Shown here piece by piece: positions 9,055 through 17,905 of a stretch of DNA of 64,000 bases; position 1 is the first letter of the stretch; every line of letters begins with the position of its first letter. Source of the stretch: Chitinophaga ginsengisegetis. Its GTDB lineage: Bacteria; Bacteroidota; Bacteroidia; Chitinophagales; Chitinophagaceae. Location of the stretch: positions 1,102,128-1,166,127 of the forward strand of contig NZ_FUZZ01000002.1 in assembly GCF_900168065.1 (NCBI RefSeq), given 5' to 3'. Position numbers and translations under genes: made by a program. Below the pieces are notes generated by a model. That model was not told the DNA's origin and did no database searches. It saw only the letters and a list, made by a program, of their open reading frames with translations.

Positions 9055-11040
9055 ATGCAACCTACAGCTTCCCTAGTAGCACTATTCCTTTTCTTTCAAA
9101 GCGTTGTGATGGCGCAATCTCCTGTACCTCCATCATTTCCGCAGGATACCCTTCCGCCGGAAATTGAAGTGCAGGGTACTGACGATAGTATGCACCTCGT
9201 TGCAAAGCTGCGTCCATTGCGCCAGATAGCCGGCGCCCCCGCTTCTTTCTACACCTATTTCTGGGAACTCGGAGATGGCACCTTTAGCTTTAGTCCAACG
9301 CCGGAACTGCACTACAAAGATACCGGCACCTACCAGGTACGCCTGTACGCTACCAATAACTACGACGATGGCAAGGCGCCGCCTACCAAACCCAGGCCCA
9401 TTAAAGTAAAGAAGCCAATAAAAAACAGCACCTGGGCTTCCCGTTTCTTTCATGGAAATGGGAATATAGAGATGAAGATCAACCGTAATCCCAAACCAGG
9501 TGAAGACTTCATGGCACTCATCGGCTACCGGAATATGGCCGGCGATGCAGGCAGCGGCACCATCCTGTTGTTTTATAACGAGAAGCAGTTTGGTCATGCA
9601 GCATTTGATCTTACAGAAAAAAGAAGCTATCACGGGGAAGACAGCAGCTCCCTTCAATCCTTACTCGTTAAACTGGAAACGCCCGATACAGAACCTGACG
9701 CAGCACTGGCCCGTGGCCCTCACGCTAACGCACCCGCTGTAAATAATGCTGCCGCCAAAGCCATGCTACAGGCCATGCAGGGCGCGTATAATAGTCATAC
9801 CGTATTGCACTTCAGCAATGCCGGCAAAACATCAGAACAATTCCTTTTCCTCAATATGCATACGCTGCCGGAAATGGTACAGGACACCAACGCCACCGTT
9901 ACCATGACCGCCATGCTGGTACCCGACAATGCGTTGATGCAACCTGAAGTATATGAGCTGGAAATGGCCGTGGTAAACTCTCACGACCCTAACCGGCTGC
10001 AGCTGCGGAAACACCGGATCAACTATCGTTTTATGGGAAAGAAAAAAGAACTAACCTATAAAATTCAATTCCAGAATACCGGTAAAGGACCCGCAAAAAG
10101 AGTAGCCATCGGCATCGCCGTGCCACGGCAGCTGAACACCGAAACCATACAACTGAAAGAAGTAAGCCCGGCCTGCATCGCCTGCGACTCCGCGTACCAG
10201 ACGCAAAGCTGTATAGATACCGTGCGTACGAAAGACAGCATCTATTTTGTTTTCAGAAATATTTACCTGCCCGGTCTCCAGCAGGAAGGTGTTGCCGATC
10301 CCGACTCCACCAAAGGGTTTGTGCGGTACTCCATCCTCTTTAAAAAGAAACCCAAAAAGATTCCTTTCAGCAGCAGTGCAGCGATCATCTTCGATAAAAA
10401 CGAACCTATTTATACCAATCGCGCCACCGCCAGGTTCATCAAAGGATTTTCACCCGGTATCATTGCCGGCTATACGTTTTCTCCTAACAGCGGCGACAAT
10501 ACGCTGAAAGGCCCGTTGCAGCTGGGCGCAGTACTGGCGCCCTTTGCGCCTGACCGGCCCTACTTCCAGGTGGAAGCCTTTGCCGGTTTACTGGAAAAGG
10601 AATCTTCGGCAACAGCCATCATACGCGAAAAAAGGGACACCTCTGTAAACGGCCAGGTATACCTGATCCGGGGCAGGAATGAGGTGACCACTACCACCCG
10701 GCAATCGCTGCAACTGGTACCACTGCATTTCCGGTATAACCTCAACAACTGGATTGGTGTGGGCATTGGCGCGATGGCCCAGATAAACATTGCCACCAAA
10801 ACTACTACTGAATCAAAAGTGTACCTGACCGACATACAGCAACCGAACGTGGTAACCAACACCCTCAGTAAAACGCTCAAAGATGATTCACAATGGCTTG
10901 CCAGCATCAATGCCGCGCCCTTTGCCGATATACAGATAGGAAAGATAAAAAGCGGACCAGCTATTGGATTGCGCTACCTGCGGCAGGTTACCGGTAATAC
11001 ACCCGACCGTTTCTTTGTATACGCTATCTACAAACTGTAA
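9055..11040 (+). CDS. PKD-domain surface protein with SHDPN-type repeat and C-terminal barrel-like part
   Basis: I use the ATG at 9055 because it begins a clear signal peptide (ending VVMAQS); the upstream TTG at 9007 does not. The 661-residue protein has a PKD domain (about 45-120, with FWELGDGTFS and DTGTYQVRLYATN). A middle domain carries SHDPNRL and LTYKIQFQNTGKGPAKRV, as in large Bacteroidota cell-surface proteins. The C-terminal third has alternating hydrophobic strands ending in YAIYKL, like a small outer-membrane barrel. The CHAT gene starts 26 nt downstream, so the two are probably one operon. Confidence 0.7.
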   Translation: MQPTASLVALFLFFQSVVMAQSPVPPSFPQDTLPPEIEVQGTDDSMHLVAKLRPLRQIAGAPASFYTYFWELGDGTFSFSPTPELHYKDTGTYQVRLYATNNYDDGKAPPTKPRPIKVKKPIKNSTWASRFFHGNGNIEMKINRNPKPGEDFMALIGYRNMAGDAGSGTILLFYNEKQFGHAAFDLTEKRSYHGEDSSSLQSLLVKLETPDTEPDAALARGPHANAPAVNNAAAKAMLQAMQGAYNSHTVLHFSNAGKTSEQFLFLNMHTLPEMVQDTNATVTMTAMLVPDNALMQPEVYELEMAVVNSHDPNRLQLRKHRINYRFMGKKKELTYKIQFQNTGKGPAKRVAIGIAVPRQLNTETIQLKEVSPACIACDSAYQTQSCIDTVRTKDSIYFVFRNIYLPGLQQEGVADPDSTKGFVRYSILFKKKPKKIPFSSSAAIIFDKNEPIYTNRATARFIKGFSPGIIAGYTFSPNSGDNTLKGPLQLGAVLAPFAPDRPYFQVEAFAGLLEKESSATAIIREKRDTSVNGQVYLIRGRNEVTTTTRQSLQLVPLHFRYNLNNWIGVGIGAMAQINIATKTTTESKVYLTDIQQPNVVTNTLSKTLKDDSQWLASINAAPFADIQIGKIKSGPAIGLRYLRQVTGNTPDRFFVYAIYKL

Positions 11041-11066
11041 TAAATCATAACTTCAGTCATTATACA

Positions 11067-13724
11067 ATGGCTGGAGCCCGATCATATATCACTTACCTGA
11101 AAAAAGTACTGCTGTTACTGGCGGTATCCGGTTTGTTGATTTCCTGGCAGGACCCTGAGCCGGCTGTATTGAAAAAACACCAGGCTGCCAACCGGCTGGA
11201 TGAGTGGATCTACACCTATATTCAATGCCCCGCCGCTACGCCTGCGGAAAAGGCCGCACAGCTGAAAAGGGCTGTCGTCAATGCCTGGCGGGCGCCCCGC
11301 ACTACTGATGAAATACAGGCCTGGATGGACCTGCTCATCAACCAGGGATATTCCCTGTTGCAAAGCGGGGATATTATTTCATCAACAGATGCCTACCAGC
11401 AAGCCTTTGAATGGGGCCGGCAACACACTGCTGTTACTGATCCGGGGCTGGTACTGGAATACATCCTGAAGCCGCTGGGCAACAATTACACCCGGCTTGG
11501 CGACTATGAGCAGGCGTTGTTTATTCACCGGATAGCGTTGGAATTTGCGCGTGAGTTAAACGACCGTCAGGCTACTGCAGCTACTTACAGCAATCTCGCT
11601 AACACAGCCGCTAATATGGGGCAGCTGGAACAATCCCTTCGTTACTGCCGGGAAGGCTTGCTGCTGGCGGATAAACACAGTGCTACCTACGGCTTGCTCT
11701 TATCTGAGCAGGCGGATGCCTGCCAGCAACTACACCAATTTTCCGCTGCACGGCAAAGTATTGCGCAAAGTATCCGGATCCTGCAACAGCAACCTGCCGG
11801 CAACCCGGAGGCGGCGCACTGGCTGTTTATGGCTTATCAGCAGGCAGGCGACATTTATCTTACTGATCCCAAAACCGCAGCACAGTATTACTTCCGGGCG
11901 CTGGCCATGCCGGAAAGCCAGCGTACCCTGCGAAAGAGGGAGCAGGCCCGCCTGTTTCTGCGCATCGGGAAATTGCAGGTAGCCGCAAAACAGCCGGAAA
12001 AAGCGCGTCCCTGGCTGGATAGCTGCGCAAAGATATTACTACCGGGAAAGGATATACGTAAAATTACACCAAGTGATATTTATGGAGAATACACGCTGCT
12101 GGATCTTCTTTTCACGGCGGCATCGGTGTACCAGTCGATCGGGCAACCCGCTACAGCGCTGGCATTATACCGGTTGAGCTTTGCCGCGGAAAGAGAGCTG
12201 CGTCATCAGTATATATCCCCTTCTGCCAAAGAAGCGGCTATATCGGATAGCCGTTATCGTTATGAAGCGGCCATTGCACTAGCCTGGCAGTGCTGGCAAA
12301 CCACGCACCAGGCAGCATACCAGCTGGCTATCCTGCAATTTATGGAAGACAGTAAGTCGCAGTTATTATGGGAAGAAATGCAGCAGCAGTCCATTCACGC
12401 CGGCAACGATACTATTCATAAACGGATCCGGCTGCTGGAGCAGGCGCAACTCTACTACCGCAAAGAAGCGTTGCAGGGCGGCAAAAGCGACAGCCTATTA
12501 CAGCTCCGCGAGCAACGGCTGGCCTGGGACCTGGCTACTTTGAGAAAAAAAGTACGGCAAACAGAACATACCGGCAACGAAATATTTTCGCCGGACAGCC
12601 TGCTGCGCCGCCTGGCGCCCCGCCAGCGGATCCGCACTTACTTTGCCGGGGAGCGTACCTTATACACCATAGAATCGGACCACAAGGGCATACGATATGC
12701 GGATAGCACCCCGCTGGACCCGGATGCTATCCGCTATTTTAAACAGCATTTTTTTGAAGAAGGGCCCGCAGCTATGGTAAACCATCCGAAAGCTTATTAC
12801 CAGGCAGCACATCACTTGTATACGCAAATATTTGCGGGGCATCCGTTGCAGCCCGGCTATACCTACCTGCTGATGCCCGACGGACCGCTCAACACCCTCC
12901 CGGTGGAGGCGCTGATAACCGACAGCGTGTATAAACCAACTATCGGACAGTGGCCTTTCCTGTTGAAACAGGCAACGGTATCTTATGCCTATTCATTGCG
13001 TACCTGGCGCCTGCAGATGCAGGCGCACAGCAACCAGGAAGGATTCAGCGGCTTTTTTATTTCGCGGCAACGGGCAGGATTACCGGAACTGCAGGGAGTT
13101 ATGAAAGAAAAAGAGTTGCTGGCGCCGGTGATCAATAACGGTCAGTGGTTTGTGAATGAACAGGCAAACAGCAAACAATTCAGGGACGCATTGGAGCAAT
13201 CCGGCATTGTACATATCAGCACGCATGGGTTCACCCAAAAAGACAGTACCGCCGCACCGCATATCATGCTGTATGATGCGCCGTTTTATTTATTTGAGTT
13301 GAACGGTGTTATCCGCCACCCGGCCCTGGTAGTGCTGAGTGCCTGTAAAACCGGCGACGGCCGCCCCGTAACCGGGGAAGGCATCCAGAGTATGGCGCAT
13401 GCTTTTATGGCCGGCGGCACCCCTGCAGTGGTAGCTGCTTCCTGGAATGTAAACGATGCTACCGCTCCCCTGCTGATGCAACAATTCTATCAACAGCTTA
13501 CCATACAACACAATACAGCCACCGCATTGCAACAGGCCAAACTCAACTGGCTCAAAGATCCGGAGGTAACGGAGATGCATAAACTCCCCTACTACTGGGC
13601 TGCATTGAGCTTCCAGGGAAATACCGGGGCCGTGATCCTGTCTTCCTCCCGTTTCTCCTGGTATTGGCTGCTTTTACTGCTGGCAATACCCGCCTTTCTG
13701 CTGATACGCAAGTGGATTCGTTAA
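11067..13724 (+). CDS. TPR-CHAT caspase-like protein with membrane anchor
   Basis: The 885-residue protein has an N-terminal hydrophobic helix (about 10-28) and TPR units over about 95-330 (NNYTRLGDYEQALFIHRIAL, NLANTAANMGQLEQSLRYC). A helical linker follows, and then a CHAT domain over about 570-850. The caspase-type dyad is intact: His720 in HISTHG and Cys760 in LSACKTG. The C-terminus is a membrane helix followed by RKWIR. CHAT domains are clan CD proteases, including separase-like enzymes and the CRISPR-linked Csx29 protease. With both ends hydrophobic, the protease part is predicted to face the periplasm; this is topology inference. It probably shares an operon with the PKD gene. Confidence 0.9.
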   Translation: MAGARSYITYLKKVLLLLAVSGLLISWQDPEPAVLKKHQAANRLDEWIYTYIQCPAATPAEKAAQLKRAVVNAWRAPRTTDEIQAWMDLLINQGYSLLQSGDIISSTDAYQQAFEWGRQHTAVTDPGLVLEYILKPLGNNYTRLGDYEQALFIHRIALEFARELNDRQATAATYSNLANTAANMGQLEQSLRYCREGLLLADKHSATYGLLLSEQADACQQLHQFSAARQSIAQSIRILQQQPAGNPEAAHWLFMAYQQAGDIYLTDPKTAAQYYFRALAMPESQRTLRKREQARLFLRIGKLQVAAKQPEKARPWLDSCAKILLPGKDIRKITPSDIYGEYTLLDLLFTAASVYQSIGQPATALALYRLSFAAERELRHQYISPSAKEAAISDSRYRYEAAIALAWQCWQTTHQAAYQLAILQFMEDSKSQLLWEEMQQQSIHAGNDTIHKRIRLLEQAQLYYRKEALQGGKSDSLLQLREQRLAWDLATLRKKVRQTEHTGNEIFSPDSLLRRLAPRQRIRTYFAGERTLYTIESDHKGIRYADSTPLDPDAIRYFKQHFFEEGPAAMVNHPKAYYQAAHHLYTQIFAGHPLQPGYTYLLMPDGPLNTLPVEALITDSVYKPTIGQWPFLLKQATVSYAYSLRTWRLQMQAHSNQEGFSGFFISRQRAGLPELQGVMKEKELLAPVINNGQWFVNEQANSKQFRDALEQSGIVHISTHGFTQKDSTAAPHIMLYDAPFYLFELNGVIRHPALVVLSACKTGDGRPVTGEGIQSMAHAFMAGGTPAVVAASWNVNDATAPLLMQQFYQQLTIQHNTATALQQAKLNWLKDPEVTEMHKLPYYWAALSFQGNTGAVILSSSRFSWYWLLLLLAIPAFLLIRKWIR

Positions 13725-13803
13725 GGAATCATGAACACGCCACCGAATTCGCCTTTTTTTCCTTAAATTCATTGAAGAGAGTCTTTAGTCATACCCTGCT
13801 TTT

Positions 13804-14439
13804 ATGTCATTACTACTGAATGTTCCCAACGCGGAAAAAGAGCATGCTGCATCTATGGGCGCCCAATGGGACCAGGTGTCGCACACCTGGTATTTACCGG
13901 AAGACCAGTACGACCGGCTGATAGAGGTGGCCCGGTGGATTCCGGAAAAGCACCCTGCTATCATTCTGCCTACTGAAATAAGTGTTGTGCAAGCCGGCAG
14001 GCCGTGCTGGAAATGCCAGCACAACAACCGTGTGATAGCGCTTGCAGGTAATTATTTTTATGAGAAAGATATAAATGAGCGGGACGAGTCGGTATGGCGG
14101 GCGCAGGATTTCTTTACTGTATTCCAGCAGGTATCTGCCATTTCAGATAACCTGCAAACTTTCCTGAATGATTACTATCCACGTTATAAGCGGGCGTGGT
14201 CTAATACGCTGGGGAACTATTACTGGTCTAACCACTGCGAATCCTGCGACAGCATCCAAGGCGACTGGTTCCTGTTTGACGAAGCAGGCAGCGTGTTTAA
14301 TCCTACAGAAAGAGAGGAAGCTGCCCGGCTGACGATCAGGAACCACACCCTGAAATATGCGCCATTGATTGATGCGGTTTATTCTTTAGGAGATCATGCG
14401 CGACTCATCAATGAATTTGCAGAAAGGGCGGATCTATAA
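13804..14439 (+). CDS. DUF5710-domain protein
   Basis: The 211-residue protein opens with a DUF5710 module (residues 1-45: LNVPNAEKEHAASMGAQWD, then TWYLPEDQYDR). This is a short fold often found beside DNA-processing or toxin domains. A Cys-pair (CWKC, about 66-69) and a second one (CESC, about 146-149) suggest a zinc-binding C-terminal part. The rest is not recognised. There is no signal peptide, so it should be cytoplasmic. Its stop overlaps the convergent TPR gene by a few bases. Function is unknown. Confidence 0.7.
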   Translation: MSLLLNVPNAEKEHAASMGAQWDQVSHTWYLPEDQYDRLIEVARWIPEKHPAIILPTEISVVQAGRPCWKCQHNNRVIALAGNYFYEKDINERDESVWRAQDFFTVFQQVSAISDNLQTFLNDYYPRYKRAWSNTLGNYYWSNHCESCDSIQGDWFLFDEAGSVFNPTEREEAARLTIRNHTLKYAPLIDAVYSLGDHARLINEFAERADL

Positions 14440-15288
14440 TTTCACCCGTGTTTTCAGGAAAACAAAATAGCGGGGATCTTCTTCTGCAAAAATCTCCGTC
14501 CCTTCCAGCATATAAGCCCTTAACAGGTACTCCAGCGCCTGATCATGCTGGTTCAGCTCATACAGGCTTTCTCCCAAACGTAAATTAACGAAGCCGTTGG
14601 CCTGTGCATCCGGGCCATTTAATGCTTCAAAAAAATTATTGGCGGCGGCCTGGTAGTCGCTCTTAAAGTAATACATATCACCGATGCTGGCAAACAACCA
14701 GGTACTGGCTTCCCAGTTCCGCGCCGGTTCCGGCAGGAGTTGCAATGCTTCAGTAAACCGGGCAATGGCGCCATCAAAATCGTCTGCATCTGCCAGTTCG
14801 TTACCGGCTTCAGACAAAGCCTCTACCCGTTCGTAGATATGTGGCGGCAGCTCTTCTTCCACTACAGAAGCCAGGCCGGGAAACACGTGCAGGTATTTTT
14901 CATCCACGCCTTCAAACACACGTCCGGCGGATTTATGCATGGCCGTAGTAAAATATGTTTCAGCCTCTTTCATATTCCCATTTTCAAAAAAGGCTTTACC
15001 CAGTACAAATTCACGTTCGCCATCATCTGCACGCCCCGTATCACATTGTTGTAAGATATTTGCCCAGCGAAGCAGCGCCGGGTAATCTTTTAATATGAGA
15101 TAGGTTTCTGCAATGGCAAGGGCTATATGATAGCTCTCATCATACACTTCTTTGGGCGCTGGCAACAGGTCCCATGCTTCTTCCAGCTTCAATGCGTACC
15201 GGGCCGGATCATTGTTTTCAAACAACACCTCTGCTTCCTCCCAGATGGCTTCAATAGCTGCCACAATTTTTTGATCGTGTAATTCCAT
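14434..15288 (-). CDS. Tetratricopeptide repeat protein
   Basis: I choose the ATG at 15288 (MELHDQKIVAAI): the longer frame begins with GTG at 15333, inside the upstream methyltransferase gene. The 284-residue protein is all helical, acidic and lacks a signal peptide. TPR-like units include NGNMKEAETYFTTAMHKSA, DADDFDGAIARFTEALQLL and KSDYQAAANNFFEALNGP. It starts 10 nt after the yhdJ-like stop and is probably co-transcribed with it. A general protein-interaction scaffold; partner unknown. Confidence 0.8.
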   Translation of the reverse strand: MELHDQKIVAAIEAIWEEAEVLFENNDPARYALKLEEAWDLLPAPKEVYDESYHIALAIAETYLILKDYPALLRWANILQQCDTGRADDGEREFVLGKAFFENGNMKEAETYFTTAMHKSAGRVFEGVDEKYLHVFPGLASVVEEELPPHIYERVEALSEAGNELADADDFDGAIARFTEALQLLPEPARNWEASTWLFASIGDMYYFKSDYQAAANNFFEALNGPDAQANGFVNLRLGESLYELNQHDQALEYLLRAYMLEGTEIFAEEDPRYFVFLKTRVKL

Positions 15289-15298
15289 ATATGTTCGT

Positions 15299-16126
15299 TC
15301 AGATGATACCGCTTTCAAAAGAGCGGATTTCACGTTGTAATTTTTCTCCTTTATATTCTTCCGCGAGCTGCAATCTTCGCAGCCCGATCTTCACATATTC
15401 TTCCTGCATTTCTATACCAATGCAATTCCTGCCCAGTTCTTTAGCCACCGCACAGGTAGTAAAGGTACCGGAGAAGGGGTCCAGTATTATGTCTCCCGGA
15501 TTAGAACTGGCTTTAATGATACGTTCCAGCAGGGCGATGGGTTTCTGGGTGGGATGATTTTCATATTCATCCATGCGGTAGCGCACCCGTGCGAAGTCCC
15601 ATACATTGCCCGGAACTTTTTGTGTATTATAGGCAGCTGGCGTACTTTTCCGGTAGTCGATCAGTTTTCTTTTTGCGCCGGTTTTGGCTTCAATGAGGAT
15701 GTCGGCAGCATTGAAGGTGTAGTTATTTTTGTCATTTACGCAAAACAGGATGGGTTCATACATAGACCCAAAATATTTCCTGGCCTGCACCCCGGAGCTG
15801 TCGTAGCTCCATACAATGCGGGAAAGGATATTTATTTTCTGACGCAGATAAATATCAAAATAAGGCATGAACTGGGTGGCGGTCATTACATAGAAACTAC
15901 CGGCAGGCTTGAGTTTCCGGATACAAAGATCCAGCCATTGGTAGCACCAGTTAAGGTATTCTTCTTCCGTATCCCATTTCTCTATATGCCCGTTAAAGTT
16001 CTTGCCGATATTATAGGGAGGATCAGCAAAGATGAGATCCACTGAATGATCCGGCACCAGCGTTTGCAGCGCCTGCAACGCATCTCCATGTATTATTGTA
16101 TGACTGTGGGTACCGAATACTTCCAT
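15299..16126 (-). CDS. yhdJ: Adenine-specific DNA methyltransferase, YhdJ type
   Basis: The 275-residue protein matches the E. coli YhdJ pattern over most of its length. It has catalytic DPPY at residues 35-38 within FADPPYNIGKNF, then IVWSYDSSGVQA, GSMYEPIL, KVPGNVWDF, ENHPTQKP, and the AdoMet-binding DPFSGTFTT near 222. The order (DPPY first, AdoMet motif late) is the beta class of N6-adenine methyltransferases. YhdJ methylates ATGCAT. No restriction enzyme is encoded nearby, so it is an orphan modification enzyme, perhaps regulatory. An ATGCAT site lies 54 nt upstream of its start. The same specificity here is inferred from similarity. Confidence 0.9.
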   Translation of the reverse strand: MEVFGTHSHTIIHGDALQALQTLVPDHSVDLIFADPPYNIGKNFNGHIEKWDTEEEYLNWCYQWLDLCIRKLKPAGSFYVMTATQFMPYFDIYLRQKINILSRIVWSYDSSGVQARKYFGSMYEPILFCVNDKNNYTFNAADILIEAKTGAKRKLIDYRKSTPAAYNTQKVPGNVWDFARVRYRMDEYENHPTQKPIALLERIIKASSNPGDIILDPFSGTFTTCAVAKELGRNCIGIEMQEEYVKIGLRRLQLAEEYKGEKLQREIRSFESGII

Positions 16127-16230
16127 TTCCTTCTTTTCTGCTGATAAATTTAGCTAAAAAAAGGTGATCCACGCGATGTATGCATGAAGTGGGGATTATA
16201 TTATTACATTCGTATAAATACTAATGGAAG

Positions 16231-16869
16231 ATGAGTATGCAAAAATCCATTCCCAAAAAAATTCTTCTTGCCATCTTGTCCTGTCTTGGCTGGTTTGCCC
16301 TGATTACACAATTGTACCTTAATGTCAGCAGTCACCAGGTATCTGTTCCCGAAAGTGTTACCCGGTACTTTAGTTATTTTACACTGCTCACTAATTTAAT
16401 GGTAGCTGCTTACTGCACTGTTTTGTGGCTGGCGCCCGGCAGTCGTATGGGCGCGTTCTTTTCCCGGACACAAACGGCTACGGCCATTACCGTTTACATT
16501 ACTATTGTAGCGTTGATCTATAATATTGTGCTTCGTTCCCTCTGGCAGCCCCAGGGTTTACAGAAAGTGCTGGATCAATTGCTACATACCATTATACCTG
16601 TACTTTTCATTTTATACTGGTGCGTATTTGTTAAGAAACATACGCTGCAATGGAACAACTTCCTGCCGTGGCTATGGTATCCTTTTATTTATCTCGTGTT
16701 TATCCTGATCCGTGGGGCTTTCTCCGGATTTTATCCGTATCCGTTTATTCATGCAGGTGAAATAGGCATGCAGCAAACATTGATAAATGCGGGAGGCATC
16801 GCCATTTTATTTATGGTGATGTCGCTGGCTTTTATCGGCATCGGTAAATTGTGGTCGCGCCGGAAGTAG
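16231..16869 (+). CDS. Pr6Pr family integral membrane protein
   Basis: The 212-residue protein has about six membrane helices (near 10-28, 48-66, 82-103, 115-133, 147-165, 183-204). Recognisable stretches are RYFSYFTLLTNLMVA, LLHTIIPVLFILYW and LPWLWYPFIYLVFILIRG. These are typical of the bacterial Pr6Pr membrane family, related to eukaryotic FAR-17a/AIG1-like serine hydrolases. Whether the bacterial members are active is unknown. It is divergent from yhdJ with 104 nt between starts; a purine-rich GGAAG lies just upstream of the start. Confidence 0.85.
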   Translation: MSMQKSIPKKILLAILSCLGWFALITQLYLNVSSHQVSVPESVTRYFSYFTLLTNLMVAAYCTVLWLAPGSRMGAFFSRTQTATAITVYITIVALIYNIVLRSLWQPQGLQKVLDQLLHTIIPVLFILYWCVFVKKHTLQWNNFLPWLWYPFIYLVFILIRGAFSGFYPYPFIHAGEIGMQQTLINAGGIAILFMVMSLAFIGIGKLWSRRK

Positions 16870-16875
16870 TTGTTG

Positions 16876-17892
16876 TCAGGGACGGGTGCTATACCCTCTT
16901 AATTTTGCACGGATATATTTACCTGATTCCGTCAGTTGAGCGGCGGTCCAGCCTCCGTTTGCGGGCGCTCCCGGCAACAGGATAGAACATAGTTCATTTC
17001 GCTTGTCAGATACCGACCAGTTAATCCAGCTCACCTGGTTGCTTTCCAGGAAAGTAAACCAGGCCTCCCATTGCGGATAGTCGATATGCCCGCTGCCAGA
17101 AGCTTCCGAGCCATTACACTCTGTTACAAACACCGGGATATTTTTGCTGAGGGCATAAGCACAATCATTTCTCAGCCACTGACCATGAGAGGCTGCATAA
17201 AAATGTACTGTATACATAATATTACTGTAACCGGTTAAAGGCGCATCTGCCACTTCACGGATCTTCTGATCCCAGTACGGGCAACCAACAATAATAATAT
17301 TATCCGGATCATATGCGCGGATACCGGCAATCACCGCAGTGGCATAGGATTTCACCTGTTCCCATGTTTGCGTTTTATTGGGTTCGTTAATGATTTCATA
17401 CAAGATGTGCGGATGATGACCATAAGTTTGCGCCATTGATTTAAAGAAGGCGACCGCTTCTTCCTGGTGGAATGCTTCACAATGCCAATCAATAATTACA
17501 TAACTGCCTTTTGCCAGTGCAGCGTCAATTACTTTTTTCAGCAACGAAAGCTGACGGGCACGATCATTCAGGTAAGCAGGCGTTGCATCAATACCCATTG
17601 CCGCGCGGACAATATCTGTTTTAAAATCATCCGTCAGCCAGTTCACCACGCCTGCGTTCCAGTACTGCGGCCACCAGGTGCTCCAGCCGAGGCTCTGCCC
17701 CCGCAGGGATATGGTATTGTTATGCTGATCCTTCAGGTAGCGGCCGGATACATGCAACGCGCCATACCGCTGTACCGATGACTCCGCCGGAAGATGGAGT
17801 GTATCCGCAGCATCAGAACGGACAGGCCTTGCGCAGGCAAAGGCGCACAAAAAAAATGTAAAAAAGTGGAGATATAATGAATACTTTTTCAT
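16876..17892 (-). CDS. GH5 family endoglucanase-like glycoside hydrolase
   Basis: The ATG at 17892 starts an export signal (MKKYSLYLHFFTFFLCAFAC; the last Cys could be a lipobox). The open frame reaching 18105 only overlaps the upstream regulator gene. The 338-residue enzyme has the GH5 layout: LRGQSLGWSTWW, IIDWHCEAF, the acid/base Glu170 in IINEPN, TVHFYAASHG, the nucleophile Glu258 in VTECNGS, and WINWSVSD. GH5 enzymes with these motifs cut beta-1,4-linked glucans or related polymers by a retaining mechanism. It starts 13 nt after the regulator stop, as last gene of the locus. Exact substrate is not determinable. Confidence 0.9.
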   Translation of the reverse strand: MKKYSLYLHFFTFFLCAFACARPVRSDAADTLHLPAESSVQRYGALHVSGRYLKDQHNNTISLRGQSLGWSTWWPQYWNAGVVNWLTDDFKTDIVRAAMGIDATPAYLNDRARQLSLLKKVIDAALAKGSYVIIDWHCEAFHQEEAVAFFKSMAQTYGHHPHILYEIINEPNKTQTWEQVKSYATAVIAGIRAYDPDNIIIVGCPYWDQKIREVADAPLTGYSNIMYTVHFYAASHGQWLRNDCAYALSKNIPVFVTECNGSEASGSGHIDYPQWEAWFTFLESNQVSWINWSVSDKRNELCSILLPGAPANGGWTAAQLTESGKYIRAKLRGYSTRP

Positions 17893-17905
17893 GCTCCGGA
17901 TAAAT

